A stretch of DNA of 64,000 bases from Prostheceraeus crozeri (taxonomy: Eukaryota; Platyhelminthes; Polycladida; Euryleptidae), in assembly GCA_907163375.1 (NCBI GenBank), contig CAJQUW010003003.1, positions 25,442 through 89,441 of the forward strand, written 5' to 3'. A program made the translations under genes and the position numbers. The notes under the pieces were generated by a model, which was given only the letters and a program-made list of their open reading frames with translations, did no database searches and was not told where the DNA came from. Shown here in pieces: positions 38,046 through 46,720 of this stretch (position 1 is its first letter; each line of letters starts with the position of its first letter).

Positions 38046-38326
38046 CTGGGGCAGGCGACACGAATCGCTGTTAGTGAATAAAATCTATTAGTGAAAGAAA
38101 TGAACGTCACGAAAACCTGTTAGTGAGTTGTTTATTAGCGTAACAGGAATATGAGCGACACAGAAGTCTGTTAGTGAGACAGTCTATTACCCTAACAGCA
38201 TACCAACGACACAAACGCTTGCTAGGGAAAAATAATGCTCTCTGTTAGTTATTTTTCTACCAGTGCACAGTGGGTCAAAACCCCGCAAAACGGGACAAAA
38301 CCTTCTCCTCGGCTATGAGCATCTGT

Positions 38327-38630
38327 TGATAAAAAACTTAACATGCATTCCGACTAAATCGATAGCGCCGAATTTAATGGTAATATTTTCCCATAGCAAC
38401 GGTTGCTAGGGAGCCTATTTCTGCATAGCAACCAGAAAACCATGTTAGATATAGATATTAAAACTGTATGTACAAAACTTGCTGTTGAGCTGCTATCACA
38501 AGATATAAAAACTTGACATGAATTTTAACTAAATCGATAGCGCCGGATTTAAAGATGTTTTCCCTTAACAACGGCTGCTAGGGGGCCTATTTCTGCATAG
38601 CAACCAGAAAACTGTATTAGATGCACCTTT
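38327..38630. repeat. 175-bp direct duplication inside the Transib 3' region
   Basis: The block starting AAATCGATAGCGCCG (38356) recurs at 38531, followed by matching ATTTCTGCATAGCAACCAGA segments. Two copies, period 175 bp, with small differences. Confidence 0.7.
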
Positions 38631-38762
38631 GCGATTTTGTGTATAAAGCGTATTATATTCACTGACCGACACCATTCATGTAAAACCAATATTTTTGGAA
38701 CAATTTTACTGTGTAGACTACAACATACGCACGGAAAATTTGATCAATCAATCAAATCAAAT

Positions 38763-40182
38763 CAAATGTAGCTCATTGGGCTCCTTTAGAAGGAAAAGTA
38801 CATCTGATGACAAAGCCAATTTCTTTGTATTTCGATTATTGCGATAAGTTGCGATCAGGGGGTCCGAATTGCACAGCAACCTTCTCATGAGATCATTGTT
38901 TGCCGATGACCTTGATATCTTCCTCGGAAATTGTTCTCTGGAAATTAAAAAAAGGACTCTTTCATGCATCCGTAATAGCACAAGTATAATAATATTATTA
39001 ACTAATTTCACAGACATTTTTAAGATTAAGAGCTCGTGCAGAAGCACAACATGGTAATTTCGGAATTTCATCTATAGACATACCTGTATTTCTTGAAATA
39101 TTTGGTTGAGGCCTCTTGCGCTTCTTCTGAGTACATCCCGAGAGGCAAACTGCACACTTCTATGATTGCATGTCCGTGTAATAAGATTTTGTGTACTGAT
39201 TGTGGCATGGGATACCATTTGTAATGTCGCGTGTAATATCTTGCTGTTTGAATGCAGTGTGATTTGAATTTTTCTGAGTCTATGTCAAAGTTGCATGAAC
39301 TTGTGATGAGGATGACATGTAGTTTTTCGAGTAGTGTGCGATCAATCTGTAGGATTTCGGAAGCTACATTCGAGTTTTGGAACACTCTTCTCGTACTGTC
39401 GCCGTCATTTGACGTTCCAGACCCTCCTGTTCGAGGTTGATCAACTACAAGACCCATTCTCTCTCGGAATTGTTTCTGAATTTCTTTTTTTCTCTCTTCT
39501 ACAGAACGTTTCTCGGCCAATGTTCTTGCCTGACATTTTTTGATCGGCAATTTGTATGCAATATGCAACACAGTTTCAAAAAATCGTATCCACGCATGCA
39601 GGATCGAAATCCCGCATCTAAGATTGCTGATGTCATAAGCCTTTTTTAACATGCATGGTTTCGCAGTAGTTGATAACTGGATTTTGTTAGATTAGTGTCT
39701 AGTATGAGAGCTAGAGCCTCTTTTGGACTGGTCTGGTGTTCATCAGAAATCAAATTTCTCACTTCTCTAGCTTTTTCAGTGTTCTGTTCGATTGTTAATC
39801 TCTTGCTTGATGCGTATAAGAGTTCGTTTGAAGAATATTCACTCACAATACCCGTGACCTTTCGATTTTTTGTCCTGGTAGACGCCGATTCAAATTCTAC
39901 AGAGGGTCTTCCACCCTTACTCGTATTACCGGCACCACTCTTGAATAGCATTTCAGAAAGCCGGGATTCATTTTGTTTTAGAAAAACATCCTTCGTTCTA
40001 TTTGCCTTCTGCCATCTAATGCGCACCTTGTACATGAATTCAATAATGACCTTATCGATATCATCAGGAAGTTTTAAGTTTGTCGTGTCTTTAATGTGTT
40101 GTGTCAATTGTGTTATTGCGTTTTCGCTTTGAATAGATGTCTTGTTATCAAAAAGGTAGGATACCAGGCTTTTCCTATCCAT
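38763..40182 (-). pseudogene. Transib (RAG1-related) transposase lacking its catalytic core
   Basis: The N-terminal exon (40182-39646) has the GRPSVEFESASTRTKNRK basic motif and the Transib-like ALALILDTNLTKSSYQ segment. It then jumps, with a frame change at about 39650, to the C-terminal half (39652-39084): ISILHAWIRFFETVLHIAYK, VDQPRTG, VHKILLHGHAIIE and LGMYSEEAQEAS, which holds the last catalytic Glu (the RAG1 Glu962 equivalent). The intervening region with the two catalytic Asp residues is absent. A clean intron (GTATGT at 39083 down to CAG at 38938) joins to a final exon coding REQFPRKISRSS and LLCNSDPL, stop near 38763. The retained splice signals suggest a recent internal deletion. 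Confidence 0.82.
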
Positions 40183-41228
40183 ACAGAATGGTGGTTCAAT
40201 CTGAAAGAATAAAAATCTTAATTAGGTTTCTCGGAGCTTTTTTTACGAATTATCACTACAATTGATATGCAGCTATAGTGTTGTGAGTAGTAGTTGTTGT
40301 GACTTGATGAAAGATTCACCTGAAACGCTGCTGCATTATCGTGTCACAAGCATCGGTATGGAATAACGGATAGTGCTTACGGTTTGCGTGTAGCAGGGAT
40401 TGGGTTCGAACTCAATGAGCAACAAAGATGATCAATCATTGTGGTATAAAACGTTAATAGGCACTGCTTGGCAGAATATGTCTTCGTAATATTGTTTGGT
40501 ATACTGAATTACATATCTTAAAGTTAATTTAAGGACGGAATTCGACAGAACTCAGAAAGCGCGCATAGTTTTATGAATTTTAGTACATTTAACTAATCAA
40601 TTCTACATGCTGTTTTAGAGAAAATTAAGTTTTGTCTACTAAAAAATAATGAGAGCCTCCATTTAACCACTCCGATTTAAAGAATTAACACATTTGTTGA
40701 CTAAACTAAAGTAAAAAATGATCAAAATGATCACTTACCAACTGATTTATGGATGAGATCTCCAGGACCCAATCTGTAAACTTCACGAACCGAAACGTAA
40801 TTTGAATACAACAGACAGATTTAAAATATTGTAAAATCAAAACGATTCAAACAAGTGAACCAAAACTTATGCATATGTGCTAGACAGAACATCTGTAACA
40901 ATAAATACAATGATTCAAGAAGAATTTCAAAAATCTTTTTTTGAGGTTTTGCCAGCTTCTGACCCACTGTGCAGTGGTAGGAGGCACCGTTAGTGACACT
41001 GCTAGTCAATTTGCACACTATATGACATATTCGACTGCATTAGGATCCGTACATTACTATTGATTAAAATAACAGGCATATGACTGTTTTCATTCATGAA
41101 TCTATGCAGGATAGGTTGAATAGGCCTTCAAACAAGTGGATTTCTCATTCATTGTTAGTGTCACCGAATAGAGGATATGAGTCAGCGTTAGCTATTGACT
41201 GTAAGCTGCCCATTAGCGCTACTGTTCA

Positions 41229-41590
41229 TATTAAGCATGTGGAGAGTACAATTCGACGTTGGACGATCAACCCAACGGTTATACAGAAAACGATTCGATC
41301 CTATAAAAGACCTGCGGGATGAAGATTTCTTTGACAGATATCGATTTCCAAAGTCAACAGTATAAGAGCTGCGTAATAAATTCTATAATGATTTAGTTAA
41401 TCCAACAAATCGTTCTCAAGCCTTATCAGTAGAGATACAAATTTGTAGCGCTCTTCGTTATCATTCTCAAGGAGGATTTTTACGTACGATCGGCGACCTC
41501 CATGGAATTTCTGACAAATCTACAAGTCGTGCAATTCACATGGTATCGGATGTTTTATGTCGCAATAGTAGTAATCCCGTGCCAAAATAA
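41229..41590 (+). pseudogene. HARBI1-like transposase, N-terminal fragment
   Basis: Coding debris of a PIF/Harbinger transposase: HVESTIRRW, then in another frame LRDEDFFDRYRFPKSTV, an in-frame stop, ELRNKFYNDLVNPTNRSQ, ICSALRYHSQGGFLRTIGDL and ISDKSTSRAIHMVSDVLC. These match the helix-turn-helix part that precedes the DDE domain in HARBI1 proteins. The catalytic region is not present. It lies between the Transib insertion and the virus-like segment, and belongs to the CTG-flanked element. Confidence 0.75.
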
Positions 41591-41599
41591 AGCACAAAA

Positions 41600-42390
41600 T
41601 GTGCAACGATGAGTCATCATGCTGACTCAGCCCCCCTCTGGCGAGAGGAAGGACATGGCCAAGGATGTGTCGGGAGAATGGGTCCGTTAGGAGGAAAGCG
41701 TTTCCCTACCCCACCCTCTGGAAGGAAGGAAGGAAGGAGCAACAACGGTAGGAATCTAGGAATGACAGAGTTAGAAAAGGTGGGTTTTGGTGGTTTTGGG
41801 ATGAGAAAGGTCGTTTTTTCGTCATGAAGGAGGATTCGGATGGGAAAACGGAGTTCAGATTCGGAGTCTACGTGAAATTTTGGGTTAGGAAAGAAGGAAG
41901 GAGGAGTTTTCCTGTGAGGCAAGGGTAGGAATCTCTTAGAACGGCAGAGTTAGAAAAAGGTGGGTTTTGGTCGTTCTGGGATGAGAAAGGTCGTTTTTCG
42001 GCATGAACGAGTGCTCGGATGGGAAAACGGAGGGCAGATTCGGAGTCTACGTGAAATTTAGGGTTGGGAAGGTTGTTTCCAGCGAAATCGGAGAGAAAAA
42101 AAATTTTGGGACGTCCCCCCCCCCTTCTGGACGAGACTTCCAACTTTGGTTCTAGAGATCGTAGAAAGTCGTGCAACAGCTCGTTTGAAAGCTAAGAGTG
42201 AGAAAAATTCAGTGGAAGACACGGCTTGTTCATATCTGCCTTCGTTGCCTTCGTTTAGATGTGAGACGCCATTAAAAATTTTGGAAATTGGCGAGAAAAC
42301 GACAGAGTTAGCATTTTTACGAAAATGGCTCTAGCGGTTGAAGGAAGTCTCGGACGGGAAAACAAGGACCAGATTTGGAATCAGCGTGAC
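41600..42390 (+). repeat. G-rich repeat block A, copy 1
   Basis: Two internal copies (about 41781-41890 and 41959-42069) of a unit with GGGTTTTGG, GGGATGAGAAAGGTCG and CGGAGTCTACGTGAAATTT. They are followed by a segment with TCTAGAGATCGTAGAAAGTCGTGC and GCTCGTTTGAAAGCTAAGAGTG motifs (shortened here). The second half matches 44450-44870. The placement before TATA-promoted genes suggests a repeated terminal or regulatory region of the virus-like element. Confidence 0.65.
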
Positions 42391-42428
42391 ATTTTACACC
42401 TGAATGTCATTCATGCTATGTCTCCGAA

Positions 42429-42866
42429 GTGATAGGAAGAAAGGTGACAGATGCAGTAGAGCTTACGAATGATTTTTGGTCACTACGTTTTCATCGACAA
42501 AGTCTTCGTGGTGTGATTAGGGACTACATCATCTCATTTCATCATGAAAAGCCAGACTTAGAATTTCCTATCGCTAAAGGTTACTTCGTTTTCCAACAGC
42601 TCATGGACAGTTTGATAAATAAAGATGTGAAAGAACGATTAGTTGCAGAGATTGAATTTGAGAAAGTGACTGATGAACATGCAGGTGAACGTGCAGTGTT
42701 TCATTTTGCATCCTATTCTGCAGAGACGATACATGATCCAAAAGATTTCTTTCAGCGACACATGGCCAAAATTGCATCTCGACTACATTCATTTCATGAG
42801 CATGGATCCAACTTGCTCTTATGTCGCACAAAACACATTCATATTCAACTCAATGTGCTAAACTAG
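42429..42866 (+). pseudogene. Possible polB N-terminal-type domain, fragment
   Basis: Open frame without an ATG at its start (first in-frame ATG at 42603), so it is either an exon or a fragment. The pattern PKDFFQRHMAKIASRL followed by FHEHGSNL resembles the segment preceding polB in the downstream relic (EAWLNFHIQRLKSNIDKF, NERDCGL) and the equivalent N-terminal region of Polinton/adintovirus-like polymerases. The polymerase domain itself does not follow. It lies inside the CTG-flanked Harbinger-type element. Assignment is tentative. Confidence 0.35.
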
Positions 42867-43001
42867 ATTGGACTACAAGATTTGGGAAAAGCAATCATGA
42901 GTCAGTCGTCCGCGTGCCTCCTTTTCCCTGCCGCAGCGAAGTCAGGGGAGAAACGGAGGTCTCTGACTGGCTCTCATAGTGTCAAATGTGGATTCGGAGG
43001 A

Positions 43002-43009
43002 GACTATAA
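43002..43009 (+). promoter_or_regulatory. TATA-like box (ACTATAAG)
   Basis: Lies about 130 bp before the ATG of the small acidic-tailed ORF at 43140. Similar TATA boxes precede other genes of the cluster. Confidence 0.4.
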
Positions 43010-43139
43010 GAGCAGACGTCTCCCCATTTTCTCTTTATTTCATTCTCTTGACTTGGAAAGCGTGTGTGACTTGCTCAAGTCATGCTCCGTTTCAATTTTG
43101 TCTGATTCAATCCTGTTTCAAAATTTACAAGTGAGTGTC

Positions 43140-43373
43140 ATGACTGTGTGGCCTAAACCTTACCAACATTTTAGAAGAGAGACGCAGGAGAGTGTGTGGC
43201 CGATGATTGTACAAGCCTACTTTGTTGAACCATCACCACCACCGCCGCCTCCACCACCTAGACGCTTTACCTTTAAGTCTTTTAGGGAATTGAAACTTAA
43301 TTCGGGTCCCAAGCCCAATACATTTAATTTACTGGACGATGACGAAGACTTAGACTTTGGTGATCAGCTTTAA
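43140..43373 (+). CDS. Small Pro-rich, acidic-tail protein of the virus-like cluster (unknown)
   Basis: A 77-codon ORF: basic/aromatic start (MTVWPKPYQHFRRETQ), a poly-Pro run (residues about 32-41), RRFTFKSFRELKL, and a strongly acidic end LLDDDEDLDFGDQL. The same frame is open upstream to 42882, but the ATG at 43140 lies well placed behind a TATA-like box. No family recognised. Its stop codon is followed 20 bases later by a histone-type stem-loop, which argues that this is a genuine transcription unit with a processed, possibly non-polyadenylated 3' end. Confidence 0.5.
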   Translation: MTVWPKPYQHFRRETQESVWPMIVQAYFVEPSPPPPPPPPRRFTFKSFRELKLNSGPKPNTFNLLDDDEDLDFGDQL

Positions 43374-43385
43374 ATCATGTGAACG

Positions 43386-43415
43386 CCCCAAAAGGTCCTC
43401 TTAAGGGCCACCTCA
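43386..43415 (+). terminator. Histone-type 3' stem-loop (H1)
   Basis: GGTCCT-CTTA-AGGGCC: a 6-bp stem and 4-base loop preceded by CCCCAAAA and followed by ACCTCA. Against the metazoan histone consensus (GGYYYUUYUNARRRCC with CCAAA before and ACC after) only the first loop base differs. Located 20 bases after the stop codon of the 43140-43373 ORF, as in histone mRNAs. Confidence 0.75.
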
Positions 43416-43496
43416 TATGTCACTGCTAAGCTAAGGATTTTCTTTTCTCTGATGATCATGAATGTACTTAGTGGTATTCTTTCGCTGCAGACTGCC

Positions 43497-43649
43497 ATGG
43501 CCATGAATCCTACTCCAACTGCTGCATCACTGAATCCTCAACATCTCGAGCTGTGGAATCCGAAAATTAAAAAGGTAATTCACGGCTATCCTACCTACAA
43601 ACAACAAGTGCGCTACAACGGAGTTCGACTTGGAATAGATGCGCAGTGA
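43497..43649 (+). CDS. Short ORF after a splice-acceptor-like site (unknown)
   Basis: A pyrimidine-rich TTCGCTGCAG precedes ACTGCCATGG, giving a 50-codon frame (MAMNPTPTAASLNPQH, then LWNPKIKKV). No family recognised. It may be a first coding exon of a truncated gene of the virus-like element, cut off by the resumption of Harbinger-type sequence at about 43690. Confidence 0.3.
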   Translation: MAMNPTPTAASLNPQHLELWNPKIKKVIHGYPTYKQQVRYNGVRLGIDAQ

Positions 43650-43689
43650 TTTCGGATATCCCTGCAATGTATCAGGCATTGTCATATTC

Positions 43690-43905
43690 CCTCATGACGT
43701 CACTAAAAAGACGTGTTCGACCAATGTAACTCATCTAAGTGAACACTGTCTAATCGAATAAAAGTCAGTAGACTTTTGGAGACGCCACACACCATTTTTA
43801 CAGCATGTGGAGAGTGCAATTCGACGCCGCAGCAAGCAAAATGAGATTCTTTAAACCCCGAATCAATCCAATCGAAGAACAGCGGGATGAGGATTTTCAA
43901 TGAAT
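43690..43905 (+). pseudogene. Second HARBI1-like N-terminal fragment
   Basis: The sequence GCATGTGGAGAGTGCAATTC (43803-43822) matches 41234-41253 with one change, and is followed by frames reading AIRRRSKQNE and INPIEEQRDEDFQ, like the HARBI1 N-terminus. It is diverged from the first fragment, so it is a second copy and not a simple duplication. Stops interrupt it. Confidence 0.55.
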
Positions 43906-44449
43906 TTTTCAATTAATTGTGTTTCTTCTACGTACGCGTATTCCTTCTTCCACTACCTCTTCGCCATGTTTGCCTCCTTGCTTCTAGTCAACATAGACTT
44001 ATTATTATACTGTGGCTTGTCTCAACGACTGAATTTAATGGCTGATACACGATTTGATTGGTTACTGCAGGCGTTGTTACGATAACGCTAGATCTAATAA
44101 AAGCGAACAACAATTTTATGGGAAATCCTACATAGATATCCGACTGCCACCTTTGCTGGCATTCACTAATAAACATTCTAACTAACAGAAGTTTCGAGTC
44201 GCTGAAAATGTAGCGTCTATTACCGAGTCATCTGGTTCTCACTAATAACGCTTTCACTAACGGCGTTTCGTGTCGCCTGCCCCTGGTCGACCGTCCTTGT
44301 TGGTCGTGGGCGGCGGTCTTTGTTTTTGGTGTGTAGGGATGGTTGTAGGTTTATTTTGTGTTTAGATTTGGGTTCCTGATGAAATTCTGGGTCGACATGT
44401 TGTGTATCGTGGGTGTAGGTGTGGTTTTAAGTGTGTTTTTGTGTTTTTT

Positions 44450-44870
44450 AGAGTGAGAAAGTGGCTGTAGCGCCTAAACGAAGCCTCGTACTGGAAAATG
44501 GACGATGGATTTGGATTTATTGGCCAATTTTGGGTCTAGGGGACTTGTTTCCAAAGTCGTAGGCCAAACAACGAAGAACTTCGACCCACCCCCTCGGCAG
44601 CGATCTTCCTACTTTGGTTCTAGAAATGGTAGAGAGTCGTGCGATAGCTCGTTTGAAAGCTAAGAGTGCCACCAATTCATTGGAAAGTACAGTTTGGCCC
44701 TATCTTTCATTGCTGAGACTTGAGAGTGACATTGAGACTTTTTGGTCATGCTAGAGAGCCGTCAGAGGTTGAGTTTTGTGTTTTGGACTCCAGCGAGCGA
44801 ACGAAGCATCGGACGAGAAAACTAAGACCAGATTTGGATTCAACGTCAAATTTTGGATAACCAATGTCTG
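44450..44870 (+). repeat. Repeat block A, copy 2
   Basis: Parallels 41930-42390: shared TACTTTGGTTCTAGA, GAGAGTCGTGCGATAGC and GCTCGTTTGAAAGCTAAG, and GACGAGAAAACTAAGACCAG near the end. It immediately precedes the TATA promoter at 44903, as copy 1 precedes the 42-43 kb ORFs. Confidence 0.65.
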
Positions 44871-44902
44871 AGCCCCCGCTTATCGATTGCATATTCACAA
44901 GA

Positions 44903-44957
44903 TATATAAGTACGAGTTCGGGAGAGGAATCTCACTAAGTTGAGAAACTGACTACAG
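44903..44957 (+). promoter_or_regulatory. TATA box and non-coding first exon with splice donor
   Basis: TATATAAG (44903-44910) lies about 30 bp before a short exon ending ACTACAG|GTAAGT (exon end 44957). The matching acceptor CTTTACAG ends at 45570, giving a 613-bp intron before the ATG at 45581. A 20-bp perfect palindrome (GAAGTCCGATATCGGACTTC, about 44975-44994) lies inside the intron. Confidence 0.6.
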
Positions 44958-45580
44958 GTAAGTCGTTTCTCTTGAAGTCCGATATCGGACTTCTGACTTT
45001 TCACTGTTGATATCAGCTAAGGAGTTAGACTTACAGGTTAGTCAGTATAGCATGACTGACTATTTGATGATAGTATGCCGAAATCTTCAAACAGCTATAA
45101 CTTTGCTTCTACAAGTCCTTTAGACTTGTTTCAAAAAACGTTTGATAGCTCATAATGTGCTGTAGGTGACAGACTACTTATAGACGTTTTATGAGTTGTA
45201 CTGAAATACTGAAAAATTTAAATTCGTATTTAATGATGATTAAAGTTTTTGAATAAAAAGCAGTCGTTTATGAGTCTCTGCGACTTGGTACGTTTCCTCT
45301 TGTAAATAACTCCACCGGTTTTCATGTCAAAATCGGGGCCCAGATACCAACACAGTGACATGACGCACGCTCTGTCCGCCCGAGGTTTGATTTGTGGGTC
45401 GAGGCCTTGGAGCTGGGATAACATCCCCTGTAAGTAATGCCTGTAACGAATTCAAGAGCCCAACGCCTAGACGACAGCTATCAAATGTTTTTGGACTTAG
45501 TCTTTCAATGCATATCAGCAAGTAGTATCCTAAAAACACTTGCTATCAAATTTTTACTCTATCTTTACAGAATCGTCACA

Positions 45581-46120
45581 ATGACCAAAATGATTAACGC
45601 AAGGATGCTCATCGGCAACTGTAGCTGTGGCCGTATTGCCAGAGGCAGCGAACTAAAGAAACACATTGAAGAGGGGACGGTGGGCGAGCATGTGAGGAAA
45701 GTGTTGTTGAGGGTGTGTGTGCATCATGAGGTAGTATGTGAGGAGGGGAATGATGTAGAGTTCATTAGGAACCATAGCCAGTGCCCTAGTGGCAATATTA
45801 GTATGCAGGGGTTTAAGTCGTGGTTTGAAGGAGTTTTGATGGATATGGAAGAAGTGAAAATGGCAGTGGCGACGATTGAGGGTGCGGTGGGGAAGAAGGG
45901 TGTAACCAAGGCGACTGATGAGGGTTTGATTGAGGAAGAAGTGGAGTTGAGAGGGAACATCAAGAAGCCTGATGTTGATTTGGATGATGTCTTGGAGGAA
46001 TTGTTTGGGAACATTGGTGATCTTGAGGAGAAGGGGAAGGATGAGGAAAGGAAGTGGGTAAGCCGTTGGTGGCATCATCGCCTCGGAGGGATGAAGGGAA
46101 CACGAGGGATGAATATGTAG
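45581..46120 (+). CDS. Acidic, coiled-coil-rich protein of the virus-like cluster (unknown)
   Basis: Begins MTKMINARMLIGNCSCGRIA right after the splice acceptor at 45570. A Cys/His-containing N-terminus (NCSCGR, VCVHHEVVC) is followed by a long acidic region (EGLIEEEVELRG, VDLDDVLEELFGNIGDLEEKG). After the stop, another frame continues in coiled-coil style (GMKDQLRAVEEKNKVLVMRNE) to about 46218, so a small indel near 46060 or an unrecognised splice breaks the gene. The coding strand is unusually G-rich, unlike the rest of the window. No family recognised. Confidence 0.5.
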   Translation: MTKMINARMLIGNCSCGRIARGSELKKHIEEGTVGEHVRKVLLRVCVHHEVVCEEGNDVEFIRNHSQCPSGNISMQGFKSWFEGVLMDMEEVKMAVATIEGAVGKKGVTKATDEGLIEEEVELRGNIKKPDVDLDDVLEELFGNIGDLEEKGKDEERKWVSRWWHHRLGGMKGTRGMNM

Positions 46121-46249
46121 GGATGAAGGATCAATTGAGGGCGGTTGAGGAGAAGAATAAAGTATTAGTGATGCGGAATGAGACGTTGACTGCGAATGCT
46201 GAAGGGTATAAGGTGACGAGGTAAGAGTTGGAAAGTATGAAAACGAAGA

Positions 46250-46515
46250 GTGTATGAAGTCCATCTTCCCTTCTTCGAAAATAATGTGTGTGACGTACCG
46301 ACAATAACAAGCGACCCCAATCAGACGCAGCAATGCTACGAAGTCGACGGAGTCCGATGTCTCTACATGAACATGGACATCACCGGCGAGCTTGAGGACT
46401 TCGTCGTCCGAAAAGTCCGGAAGAAAGTGTCCAGTAAGTTACTGCAACATGATCATTTCCTTACTGCATCTAATTTCCTATTCTTTTCCTTTCAGAGTTT
46501 CTACATCAGCAGTAG
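46250..46515 (+). CDS. Two-exon 3' coding segment ending before a histone-type hairpin
   Basis: Open frame without an ATG at its start, so it is probably a downstream exon, perhaps of the preceding gene. It reads CYEVDGVRCLYMNMDITG and EDFVVRKVRKKV, then a donor (CCA|GTAAGT at 46434) and an acceptor (TTTCAG ending 46495). The spliced frame ends at TAG 46513-46515, 31 bases before a perfect histone-type stem-loop. If unspliced, the frame would run through the hairpin to 46579. No family recognised. Confidence 0.45.
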
Positions 46516-46538
46516 GATCGCTTTTGATCCCGAGAACG

Positions 46539-46568
46539 CCCCAAACGGCTCTTTTAAGAGCCACACGG
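46539..46568 (+). terminator. Histone-type 3' stem-loop (H2), perfect consensus
   Basis: GGCTCT-TTTA-AGAGCC at 46547-46562 fits all 16 positions of the metazoan histone mRNA stem-loop consensus. It is preceded by CCCCAAAC and followed by ACACGG. It lies 31 bases after the spliced stop codon. In histone genes this element binds SLBP and directs cleavage without polyadenylation. Confidence 0.8.
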
Positions 46569-46606
46569 AGCAAGAGTGATAGTACCTCCTCGTGGTTTGA
46601 TCTGGA

Positions 46607-46620
46607 CAGACTTCGGTCTG
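46607..46620 (+). repeat. UUCG-tetraloop hairpin, copy 1
   Basis: CAGAC-TTCG-GTCTG: an extra-stable cUUCGg hairpin. The same hairpin recurs at 47079-47092 within a ~110-bp direct repeat (46529-46640 and 47001-47110) that also contains the histone-type stem-loop. Confidence 0.7.
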
Positions 46621-46675
46621 ACTGAATCTATCACATAATTTTGAAAGACTTAGTCATGTCTTTGTATCAGAGGGG

Positions 46676-46683
46676 TATATAAA
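46676..46683 (+). promoter_or_regulatory. TATA box (TATATAAA)
   Basis: Perfect TATA box 38 bp before the ATG at 46721; the start codon lies just after the expected transcription start, implying a very short leader. Confidence 0.65.
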
Positions 46684-46720
46684 CCATTGCCTCTCTTTCA
46701 TTTTCATTCTATACTCCATC

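Larger units (their letters stand above)
38266..40971. mobile_element. Transib element with RSS-like ends and 5-bp duplication
   Basis: Both ends begin with the heptamer CACAGTG followed by GGTCA; the termini stay similar for about 27 bp. Identical CAGTG flanks (38261-38265 and 40972-40976) give the 5-bp target duplication typical of Transib/RAG. Twelve bases after each heptamer lies GCAAAACGG (38285-38293) or GCAAAACCT (40944-40952, minus strand), a nonamer-like block. On the left a second block, ACAAAACCT, starts 22 bases after the heptamer. The element carries a deleted transposase on the minus strand. Confidence 0.93.
38049..44282. mobile_element. PIF/Harbinger-type element with CTG target duplication, carrying nested insertions
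   Basis: Left end GGGCAGGCGACACGAATCGC and right end (reversed) GGGCAGGCGACACGAAACGC are flanked by identical CTG (38046-38048 and 44283-44285). Just inside the left end are about four 50-bp units, each starting GACACRAA or similar and containing TGTTAGTGA; two related units precede the right end. A 3-bp duplication plus HARBI1-like coding debris inside supports PIF/Harbinger. The 6.2-kb span contains a complete Transib element and about 2 kb of polB-associated virus-like sequence, so the original transposon was much shorter. Confidence 0.8.

Noticed and set aside
40370..40425. Box-B-like GGGTTCGAACTC inside the Transib element
   Set aside because: Upstream sequence does not give a convincing box A or cloverleaf, so a SINE insertion was not called.
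41617..42176. Minus-strand frames of about 100 codons
   Set aside because: Products of the tandem G-rich repeat block; the peptide repeats mirror the DNA repeat units and there is no gene signal.
45653..46333. 226-codon open frame on the minus strand
   Set aside because: It lies antisense to the G-rich coding strand of the 45581-46120 gene; the composition creates long open antisense frames. Its Ser/Pro/His-rich product has no recognisable domain and the plus strand has promoter and splice signals.
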